Of a DNA stretch of 64,000 bases, positions 10,381 to 20,900 are shown in pieces. The position numbers and the translations under genes were made by a program. Each line of letters starts with the position of its first letter. The first letter of the stretch is position 1. The notes beneath the pieces are model-generated. The model saw nothing but the letters and a program-made list of their open reading frames with translations. It was not told the DNA's origin and made no database searches. Origin of the DNA: Bacteroidota bacterium (GTDB lineage: Bacteria > Bacteroidota > Bacteroidia > JAHEXY01); contig JAHEXY010000009.1 in the NCBI GenBank assembly GCA_023251875.1, positions 62,001-126,000 on the forward strand, written 5' to 3'.

Positions 10381-11403
10381 CTAATTAAAAAATCTTCGTT
10401 TAATGGTTTCTCTTATATTTTTTATTCTGTTAAAACTAAATAATACAGCCATAAATCCCATTACAGGAAAAATACAATAATAATAGAGCAACAGAAACAA
10501 ATTAGGATTTACTTTTTCTAGCTCATAACCATTTTCTATCATAGTTGTTTTACAAATTTGCTGACAAATAAAAATCTCAGTTTTATTTAAGCCACCTTTT
10601 TTCCAACCATCAATTTTTGATTTATCTATTCCTAATTGCCCTGGTTTATCTTGTTTTAAAGATGAACCAACATTTGGAATTTTTGTCATTTCATCATGAA
10701 AAGAAAGGCCAATAAATTGACAAATACCTTTAGCTTCTTTTTCTGAATTCATCAATAAATCCTCATACTTAAAAACATAGTAATAGGGCTTATTTTTATG
10801 AAGAGAAATTTTATTATTTGCTCCCAACCATAGTTTACCGATAGTAATGGGATGGTAATTAATCCATTGCCTTACTGTTTGCTGAAATGGCACCGTATTA
10901 CCTGAAAATTTTCTTCTTTTCCATCTATTTTTTTGCGACAATAAAACATCTCTTGGGTCTCTTACAATATGAATAAAAAGTGGATTTGAAAAATGATTGA
11001 GAATGGCATCAACATAATATACATTTCTAGGAGTTTGTTCGCAGCCAATTTTTTTTTCGTGTTTATTTACTTCATACTCTATAAAAGCTTTATAAATTTC
11101 ATGAGCAAAAAATGAAGGTCCATTTAAATTTGTAATTAATCTTTCAGATTCACTTGAATATTTTTCATCTGCTTTTCTATGAAAATACCCATCTCTTTGA
11201 GTTGAAAAAAGTGTATTGAGTAAAGCTATCGCTTCAAATTGGTTTATTTTTTTTGTTTGATCTTGTTGTTTCCAAAGTTGTTCATAAAAATGAAGTTCAT
11301 TAAACGTAAAAATATCAGGATGCTTATTTAGCATTCTTCCCGTCATGGTTGTTCCACTTCGGCTGCTTCCAATTACAAATAGAGTTGGGTAGTTCTGCTT
11401 CAT
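10381..11403 (-). CDS. Sulfotransferase family protein (340 aa)
   Basis: This is a second PAPS-dependent sulfotransferase-like protein. It shows the 5'-PSB loop IGSSRSGTTMTGRMLNKHPD at residues 11-30 and the 3'-PSB segment FIHIVRDPRDVLLSQKNRW near residue 145. The C-terminus has a hydrophobic stretch (LFLLLYYYCIFPVMGFMAVL, about residues 303-322) that could be a membrane anchor, which its neighbour lacks. It is the first gene of the sulfotransferase pair and has a TACCTTTG -7 element 18 bp upstream of the ATG (11422-11429). The substrate is unknown. The two proteins share only the family motifs, so this is not a recent duplication. Confidence 0.85.
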   Translation of the reverse strand: MKQNYPTLFVIGSSRSGTTMTGRMLNKHPDIFTFNELHFYEQLWKQQDQTKKINQFEAIALLNTLFSTQRDGYFHRKADEKYSSESERLITNLNGPSFFAHEIYKAFIEYEVNKHEKKIGCEQTPRNVYYVDAILNHFSNPLFIHIVRDPRDVLLSQKNRWKRRKFSGNTVPFQQTVRQWINYHPITIGKLWLGANNKISLHKNKPYYYVFKYEDLLMNSEKEAKGICQFIGLSFHDEMTKIPNVGSSLKQDKPGQLGIDKSKIDGWKKGGLNKTEIFICQQICKTTMIENGYELEKVNPNLFLLLYYYCIFPVMGFMAVLFSFNRIKNIRETIKRRFFN

Positions 11404-11421
11404 TTTTCACATTTATTATAA

Positions 11422-11429
11422 CAAAGGTA
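11422..11429 (-). promoter_or_regulatory. Candidate -7 element upstream of the sulfotransferase pair
   Basis: The plus-strand string CAAAGGTA reads TACCTTTG on the minus strand, an exact match to the Bacteroidota -7 consensus TAnnTTTG, 18 bp before the ATG at 11403. No clear TTG -33 box lies at the usual distance, so this rests on the -7 match and position only. Confidence 0.45.
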
Positions 11430-11487
11430 AGCCGAATTTATTAATTAAGGCACGGTTATTGGTTTACCTAGTTGAGTTCATTAAACA

Positions 11488-11640
11488 ATGTCAATTATGA
11501 GAACATACAACAAACAAAGAATGCAAGGCCCATTTTTAAGTTATTCCGAAATACATGCTATTGAAAGAGCTATTGATGGCCATTTTATGCTTGATTCAAA
11601 TCAAATAGAAATTCTTTTACGATTTATTTTAAAGAATTAA
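11488..11640 (+). CDS. Candidate small protein, 50 aa
   Basis: An open frame of 50 codons (begins MSIMRTYNKQRM, ends EILLRFILKN) starts at an ATG at 11488 and ends in TAA at 11640. It lies alone in the spacer between the divergent sulfotransferase and adhesin genes. The product is hydrophilic with mixed charge and looks helical in its second half (SYSEIHAIERAIDGHFMLDS). The spacer around it is far more AT-rich and full of stops, which makes this frame stand out. I do not recognise the family. A hairpin lies 35 bp past the stop. In-frame Met4 or Met12 are alternative starts. Confidence 0.4.
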   Translation: MSIMRTYNKQRMQGPFLSYSEIHAIERAIDGHFMLDSNQIEILLRFILKN

Positions 11641-11979
11641 AAAAATAGGATTGATTCCTCATCTCATTTTTTACAAAACCTGATCAAATTTAACCTGATT
11701 AGGTTTTGTAATTTATCTCTTTAAAAAAATCTATATTAATGCTTATAAAACATATAATTAAAACTGCTAAATTATATGTATAATCAATTGATAAATATAT
11801 TATTCTGATTAGGTTAGAATGTTTCCTTTCTTCTTTTAAAGACTAAAAAAATCAATTTTCTTTATAAAATGTTCTTTTTTACCTTTCTATAAGATTCTAT
11901 ATTGAGTAAGTTTATACTATAATGTTATATATAAACTGTTTAAAAAATTCAAAAAAAGCCCCTAATTTGTTTATTTTCA
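11641..11979. other. AT-rich leader region of the giant adhesin gene
   Basis: These 339 bp hold no convincing gene. Apart from the hairpin at 11675-11707 and the repeat of CTGATTAGGTT near 11805, the region is strongly AT-rich with A and T runs. It presumably contains the promoter and long 5' leader of the adhesin gene starting at 11980, but I could not find a full TTG/TAnnTTTG pair. Confidence 0.5.
11675..11707 (+). terminator. Hairpin after the small ORF (possible terminator or leader structure)
   Basis: The arms AAAACCTGATCA (11675-11686) and TGATTAGGTTTT (11696-11707) pair over 12 positions with one G-U wobble, around a 9-nt loop. No uninterrupted U tract follows. A partial copy of the right arm, CTGATTAGGTT, recurs near 11805-11815, so the motif may be a repeated site rather than a plain terminator. 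Confidence 0.4.
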
Positions 11980-14900
11980 ATGCAAAGAAAGCTTATTTAT
12001 AGAGCATTTCTTATTGGTTTTCTGTTGTTTAGCTTTTGTGTATCAGAGGCTAGCAATTGTGCGTTCTCAATAGTTTCAAGTGCAGTTGATGTTAGTTGTA
12101 ACGGAGGCACAAATGGCTCTGCAACAGTTGACCCTCAGGGCAATAATTCAAATTATACTTATCTCTGGAACGACCCAAATGCTCAAACTACTTTTACTGC
12201 TTCCAACCTTAATGCCGGAACCTATCAAGTTCACATAAAAGATCTAAGCAATTGTGATACATTGGTGAGTATTACAGTTAAAGAACCAACTGCTTTAAAT
12301 GGAAGTGTTACAACAACCGATGCAAGTTGTAATGCATTGTGCGATGGCACTGCCCTAGCTACAGTGAGTGGAGGATCTTTACCTTATACCTATCAATGGG
12401 ATGATCCATCCTTTCAAAAAAATGCCTTAGCTGTTAATTTATGTGCGGGAACCTTTTCAGTGATGGTAAAAGATGCCAATGGCTGTACTGCCAAAAAAAC
12501 CATTACTATAAATGAACCTGCCAAATTGAATGTTACTGCAACAGATGCCTCATTAACCTGTTATGGAACATGCAATGCAAGTGTTACTGCAAGTGCAAGT
12601 GGAGGTACTCAGCCTTACGTTTATTTATGGAATGATCCACTTTTGCAATCAAGTGCCAATGCCACTAATCTTTGTGCCGGAAATTTTATTATTACTGTTA
12701 CCGATAAAAATGGCTGTAAAACAACAGATACCTCTTTAGTAAGTCAACCTGCAGAATTAATTGGAACTATTACAGCAACTAATCCTTTGTGTTTTGGAGA
12801 TTGCAATGGAACTACTAAAATTTCTGCAACAGGTGGCACAGGAACCTATTCTTATGTTTGGAATACAGGATCAAAATCAACAAGCTTAAGTAAGTTGTGT
12901 GATGGTACCTATAGCGTAATTGTTACCGATAAAAGTGGCTGTAAAGATACATCTGTTGTATTACTTGCAGCACCTCCTAAAATAGTTGCAAGTGCAACAA
13001 GTGATATTGTTGATTGTAATAGTTCAACGGGAAACATAGCTGTTGCATCTGTTAATGGAGGTTTAGCTCCTTATTCATACCAGTGGAGTACATCTCCCAT
13101 TCAAACCAATGATACTGCAAGTAATTTAAGTGCTGGAACCTATATTATTGTTATAAAAGATGCAAACGGATGCCAAACTTCAGCTACTACAACCATTAAT
13201 AATTCAACTCCTGTTTTTATTCCAGCACCGGTTGTTGTTCAGCCAACTTGTCAAGCCAATAGTGGAGAAATTACTTGTAATGCCTATGGAGGGCAAGGAG
13301 CACTTACCTATAGTTGGAGCAATACCTCCCTGGTGAATACTAATTCCATGACAGGTCTTGCTCCTGGAACTTATACCATTACTGTTTCCGATACCAATAG
13401 TTGTACTTCTTCAGCAACAGTAGTTCTTACAAATTCTTTTAATCAAGTTTTTCTTGATACTTTATTTGTAAAAAATGTTTCTTGTAATGGTGGCAACGAT
13501 GGAAGTTCTACTGCACTAGCTTCTGCAGGTAGTGCTCCCTACAATTATACCTGGAATACCAACCCTATTCAAACTACAGCATCAGTAACAAATCTTAAAG
13601 CCGGAAATTATTTTGTATATGTGAAAGATGTAAATGGTTGTACCGATACTGTAAATTTTTCAGTTGGCCAACCTTCTGCATTGGTATTAACATCAAGTGT
13701 TGTAATTCCTACTTGTAAAGGCAATTGTAATGGAAGCGCAAGTATAAATGTAAGTGGAGGTACTGCTCCGTATACTTATTCTTGGAATACTTCTCCAATA
13801 CAAACAACTTCTACAGCAACTACTATTTGTGCAGGAACTTATACTGCTACGGTAACAGATGCAAAAGGTTGTGTTTCATTTTTAAGTGTTACTGTTGGAG
13901 AGCCAGCAGCATTGAGTATTAGTTTTAATTCTACAGGGGTAAGTTGTAATGGGAAAAGCGATGGACAATCAACCGCAACTGTAAATGGGGGTACAGCCCC
14001 TTATACTTACTCATGGAATACTATTCCTGTGCAAACAACTGCAACAGCTATTAATTTAGCAAGTGGTTCTTATAGTTTAACCGTTACAGATGCCAATGGA
14101 TGTAGTACTACATCTTCAGTAACAATTTCACAACCCAATGTTTTAACTGCAACAATTACAGCAACCAATCCTTTGTGTTTTGGATCTTGCATAGGAACGG
14201 CTACAGCATCTACTACAGGAGGAACTTCTCCTTATACCTATTCTTGGAACACAGTTCCTATTCAAACTACAAGTTCTGCTCTAAATCTTTGTGCAGGTTC
14301 TTATACTGTTTCTATTACAGATGTTAATGGATGTTCAACTACTGCAAATAAGACCATTACGGAGCCTTCTTCTCTAACTATAGCAACATCAACTGTAAAT
14401 CCAAGTTGTGGAAATAATGATGGCCAAGCAACGGTTGTTGCTAATGGAGGTACAAGTCCTTACTTATATTCATGGACAGGTAATTCAACCCAATCAACTG
14501 CTACTGCAAAAAATCTTTCTTCAGGAACTTATTATATAACCGTTTTTGATGCCAATGGCTGTTCTACAAGTGACACCGTTATTTTAAATAATTCCAACCC
14601 TTTGGTATTTTCTACTTCCTCTACTGGAGAAACATGCAAATTTAAAGATGGCTCTGCAACTATAAATGTAAGCGGAGGTTCGGGATCCTACCAATATTCT
14701 TGGAATACCTCTCCTATACAGACTACAGCTACAGCAACAGGGCTTACTGCAGGTAATTATACCGTTGTAGTAATGGATAAAAACTCTGGAGCCTGCAAAG
14801 ATTCCATTAGTGTAAGTGTTGCAACACCTCCTTCTATTACTATTTCTTTTACTTCAACTTCTCCATCTTGCAATGGAAATAATAATGGGACAATAACTGC

Positions 14901-17900
14901 AAACTTAACAGGAGGTTCTACTCCTTATACTTATTCTTGGGCAACTACTCCTATACAAACAACACAAACTGCAAGTGGATTAGTTGCAGGAAATTATACC
15001 GTTTCCGTTTCAGATATTAATGGATGTATTGCCTCTGCTTCAGGAACTCTTTCACAACCTAGTGTTTTAAAAGCGTCCATTACTTCCAGTAATATTTCTT
15101 GTTTTGGGTCTAATAGCGGTAGTGCAACAGCAAGCGGAACAGGAGGCACTTTGCCTTATTCTTATTTATGGAGTAATGGAGCTTCTACAAGCTCAGCTAC
15201 TAACCTTACTGCTGGCTTGTATTCTGTAATTATTACTGATGCAAATGGATGTTCTGCAAATGCATCTGTTACAATTACAGAACCAAAAGCAATTGCTGTT
15301 TCAGCAAGTTCATCCAATCCTAAATGTTATGGCGCTTGTGATGGAACTGCATCTGTAACGGTAAGTGGTGGAACAAGTCCTTATACATACTCATGGAATA
15401 CAACTCCCGTAAAAACTACTGCATCTGTTACTAGTTTGTGTGACGGATCTTACACGGCTGTTGTAAGCGATGCAAAAGGTTGTACAACCCAAGCCAGTGT
15501 TGTACTTACAGAGCCTACTGAAATAAAATTAAAAGTTGATACTACTGTTGCTGATTGTGGTATGGATAATGGAAAAGAGTATGTTAAAGCTACTGGAGGT
15601 ACTGCTCCTTATTCTTTTAGTTGGTCTACACCAATAGTACAAACAGGAGATTCTGCTGTTAATATTAAACCGGGTGTATATGCTGTAACAGCAACCGATG
15701 CTAATGGTTGTAAACAATCACAGGCATTTATTATTTCAACCATGACCCCTTTCTATATTACGGTTAAAAAACAAAATGTAACCAAATGCGATACTGCAAA
15801 TGGAAAAATTGAAATAACAGTTGATAGTGGAGGAACCGCTCCTTATGAATTTTTATGGGATAAAGGAGATACAACAAATATGATTGATCACTTGGCAAAA
15901 GGAACATATACCGTTACTATCTCAGATTCCAATGGATGCGACACTACTGCAGTTATACAAGTAACATTACCTCCTGTTATTAAATTATCAGGAACAAGTA
16001 TTGATGCAAGTTGCGGCAATAGTGATGGCCAGGCTACTGTTATTGCTACAGGAGGAACTGGCCCTTTAACTTATGAATGGACAGATAGTGTGAGTTTTAC
16101 AGATATTGCCAATAATTTGCCAGCAGGTTCCTACAATGTTCATGTTTCTGACACTATACATTGTGCAACAGATACTGTATTTGTAATTAATCAACCGCCA
16201 TTAGTAAATGTGGCTATAATAGGAAAAGATATTAGTTGCGGATTAAACAATGGAGAAGCTTATGCTGCTGTTACGGGAGGATCAGGTACGCATACTATAC
16301 TTTGGTCAAATGGATCAGTTGATAGTGTTATTACCAATTTATCTCCTGGAAATTATAGTGTAAGTATTCAAGATAGCAATGGTTGTTCTACAGCTGATAC
16401 GATTACTATTAGTGGCACACAATCCTTATTGGTAATACCTACGGTTAAAGATGCAAATTGTGGAGCTTCTGATGGAGCCATCTATTTAAAAGTAAGTGGA
16501 GGAAGTGGAGTATATACTTATAGTTGGCAAAATAATGTAAGCACAAATGACAGCTTGCAAAATCTTGGCAAAGGACAATACATTGTAAGTGTTCTTGACA
16601 GTATTGGGTGTTCTGCTATTGATACAATAGATATGCAAGAGGCAAATCCAATTACATTATCTTTAAAATCAGTTGATATTAATTGTAACGGAAATAATAA
16701 TGGAAAAGCAATCGCTACTGTAACAGGGGGAACTGGAAAATACATATACTCTTGGTCAAATGGAATGACAAGTGCAGATTCTATTACCAATCTAATTCCA
16801 GGAACCTATTATTTAACAGTTACAGATTTAACCAATGCCAATTGTTTTGCTTTAGATACTGCCATTATTACCACACCTCCTGCACTTTTACTTAGTACCA
16901 ACTATCAAGATATTACTTGTTACGGAAATAATAATGGGAAAATAAAAATTACCGCAAGTGGTGGTATTGGCCAGTATACTTATGTTTGGAATAATACAAG
17001 TAGTGCAGTTGATTCTGCCATTAATCTTAGTGCCGGAACCTATAGTGCAGGCGTAAAAGATTCAAATGGATGCCTGGCAATCGATACAATTTTAATTAAA
17101 GAACCCGATTCGCTTACTTTATCCTTATTGGTGAAAGACATTATTTGTGGAGGGGCTAGTGATGGAGAAATTCATAGTACAGTTACGGGAGGTTCTTTTC
17201 CATATGTCTATACGTGGAACACTATACCGGTTCAAAATACAACCTTTGCATTAAATCTTGGTCCCGGAGTTTATACATTAAACGTGCAAGATAAAAATGG
17301 ATGTATTGTCAAGGATTCCGGTACTATTACGCAACCTGATACGGTTAAACTTTCTTCTCATTTAATTTTTGGATCCTGTAAAGGAATCAATGATCATGCA
17401 GTATATACAAAAGCTACAGGAGGTAGTGGTGTATACTCTTATTCATGGAATACAATACCTCAACAAATAACAGATACTGCATTTGCCCTTTCTGGGGGCA
17501 CCTATGTGGTTACCGTTACCGATTCAACCGGATGTTCTGCAATAGATACGGTTATTGTTCCAACTTTATTAACCATTACCAATACTACTCATACTGATAT
17601 TACTTGTTTTGGAATGAACAATGGAGCTATTTATGTTTTTACAACAGGTGGTAGCGGAGCAGGAACATATACTTACAATTGGAATTTTTCTGCATTGAAT
17701 AACGATACTGCAATAAATCTTATTCCAGGAAAATATATTGTTTCAGTTGTGGATACCAATGGATGTGTGGATGGAGATACTGTTCAAATTATAGAACCAA
17801 CATTACTTACTATTACTACTGATTCAATTGACGCATCATGCGGTACAAGCAATGGAGAAGTAAATACAAAAGTAAATGGAGGAACAGTTCCTTATTCTTA

Positions 17901-20900
17901 TTTATGGAATAATGGTGCAACAATTGCCAATGTTACTGCTATTCCTAAAGGAATTTATTGGGTGGATGTTACCGATGCAAATGGATGTAAAATTTCCGAT
18001 ACAACTTCAGTTCATGAAGCCAATCCTCTTGTATTAACCATGAGCCATACGGATGTTTTATGCAATGGAGCCAATAATGGAACTGCTACTGTTGCTACCG
18101 TTGGAGGATCGGGTGCATATACGTATGTATGGTCTAACGGAAACACATCAAGCACAATAAAAAATCTTGCCCCTGGAACTTATTTTGTTACAGCAACTGA
18201 TATTACAAGTAATTTATGTAATGCAATGGATTCTGTAATTATTGCTCAACCTACGCCTTTAGTTGTTACAGGAACAGCAAACAATACATGCATGGGAATG
18301 AATGATGGTGCAGCAACAATGTTTGTCAGCGGAGGAACTCAGCCCTATACCTATCTTTGGAACAATGGAGGAACAACATCTACCATTACAAATCTTGTTG
18401 CTGCAAATTATGTTGGAGTTGTAACTGATTCTAATAAGTGTGCTGCTTCTGTTACCGTTTCAGTAAATCAACCCACTACTATTTTTTATCTTCCACCAAC
18501 CATTAATACAGCTTATTGTGGAAGTACAAATGGAAGTATTTATTTAGATGTTTTTGCAACTGCTCCCCTAACTTTTGAATGGTCAAATGATTCTACAAAT
18601 AATACTGATTTTGCACTTAATGTAGATTCAGGCACGTATTATATTCATGTTTTTGATACAGCAGGTTGTGATATTTATGATACCATTACTGTTACTAATA
18701 TTGATTACTTCCCTGTTGTTATTATTACAGATAGTGCAAATTTAACCTGTATTGCCTCTAATAATGGAATGGCCGTAGCGCTTGCCAGTGCTACAAATGG
18801 AAGCTATACGTATGAATGGAATTCAAATCCAATACAAACAACAGATACTGCTATAGGTCTTGGAATGGGCATATATACCGTTACCGTTACAGATAGTTTG
18901 GGATGTAAAGGAATGGATTCTGTTTTTATTAAAAATCCGGATACGTTAAAAAATTCTTTTAATGCTATTAACGTAACATGTAATGGATTTAATAATGGAA
19001 ATGTAGTAGCGAATGTAGTTGGTGGCTTTGCTCCCTATTCGTATTTGTGGTCAACAGGAGATACAATAAATATGATTGATAGTCTTGCTCCGGGTACTTA
19101 CCAAATTACAATGTATGATTCTAATAAATGTGTATTGATTGATTCTATACAAATTACTGAACCATTTGTTTTAGCTGATACTGCTATTATTTCAAATGTA
19201 AAATGTTTTGGAGGTAGTGATGGAAAAATTGCATTGGTAATTTCAGGAGGCACACAACCGTTTGTTTATGATTGGCCCATTACAGGAGATTCGTTATCTA
19301 TAGATTCTTTATTAAGCATAGGAACATATCCTGTAAACATTACAGATTCAAACGGCTGCTTCATCACAGATACTTTTATTATTACAGAACCTACACCTCT
19401 TGTTTTAGTTATTGATTCTATTGCCTCAACTTGTAGTGTTGCAAATGGACAAGCATTGGTTAATGCAAGTGGAGGCACAGGATTATATACGTATGTATGG
19501 TCGAATGGAGATTCTAATAGCATTGCAGAAAATATAATGGCAGGTAATTATTCTGTTGTGGTAACAGATTCAAATATGTGTTCGGCTACAAAAAATATTT
19601 CTGTAATCGATATTCCTTCACCTATTATTGATAGTATCATTGTTACAAATGCAACTTGCAATTCTTTAGGCAATGCCTCAATAGAAATAGTTTCAGTTAC
19701 GGGTGCCGGTCCGTTTGTTTATTCTTGGAATGCATCTAATTATTTTGATTCAATTGCCACTAATTTAAGTGCCGATACCTATTTGATAAGTGTTACAGAT
19801 ACTAATCTATGTGTGGTTACCCAGCAGATAATTATTAAGCAGCCCGATTCAATTGCAATTTCATTTCAAGATAGCATGACCATTTGTTATGGCACACAAG
19901 CAACATTAAGCGTTACAGTAAATGGTGGTAATGGAGCATACACTTATATTTGGGATCATGGTTTAGATAGCGCTTCTACAAATATTGTAAATACTACAAT
20001 AAGTATGGCGTATTCAGTTGTTGTATTAGATACAAGTGGATGCTCATCTGATACAGCAATTATAAATGTATTGGTGAATCCCCCCTTAAGTATACAAGTT
20101 AAAGCTGATAGCAGTGTTTGTGAAGGAGATCCCATTGTATTAAATGCTTTAGCCAGTGGAGGCAACGGAGGTCCGTATAATTATAACTGGAATAATGGAA
20201 CCTATTCTGGAGATTCAATAAGCGTTACACCAACAGCCACTACCAATTTTGTTGTAACCGTAAGTGATAATTGCGGAACCCTAACAGTACAAGATTCTGC
20301 GGAAGTACAAGTAAATCCACTTCCCATCACATCCATGTTTTTTACCAGTACACAAGGCTGCTCACCGGTTGTTGTAGATTTTAGTTTTTTAAGTGATATA
20401 GGAGATTCATTAATATGGGATTTTGGAGACGGCAGTTTTGCTTATGATACTACACCGCAACATACATTTACAAATTCAGGATTATATAACGTAACACTTA
20501 CAACCATTTCTAAAAATGGATGTAAAAATAATGCTGTAAACTCAGCGCAGGTAACAGTGTTTAGTTCCCCAACAGCAGATTTTATGCCCTTTCCGGATTC
20601 CACAGGCATTACCCATCCTACCATTTCATTTAACGATAATTCAATAGATGCTTATTCCTGGACTTGGAATTTTGGAGATCCTAGTACGGGAAGTAATGAC
20701 TCATCAACAGATGTAAATCCAACACATGAATATTCTGATACCGGAACATACAATGTACAATTAATTGTTATAAACGATAATGGTTGTGTTGATACAATTA
20801 TTATTCCTGTGAAAATAAAAGATACTTATATCGTAAATATTCCTAATGCATTTTCTCCAAACGGAGATGGATTGAATGATATATTCATTCCTGTGGGTTA

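Noticed and set aside
16518-16790. 90-codon antisense frame inside the adhesin gene
   Set aside because: It is produced by the repetitive Thr/Ser/Gly codons of the adhesin read backwards; similar frames recur at other modules (15529, 19266, 19956).
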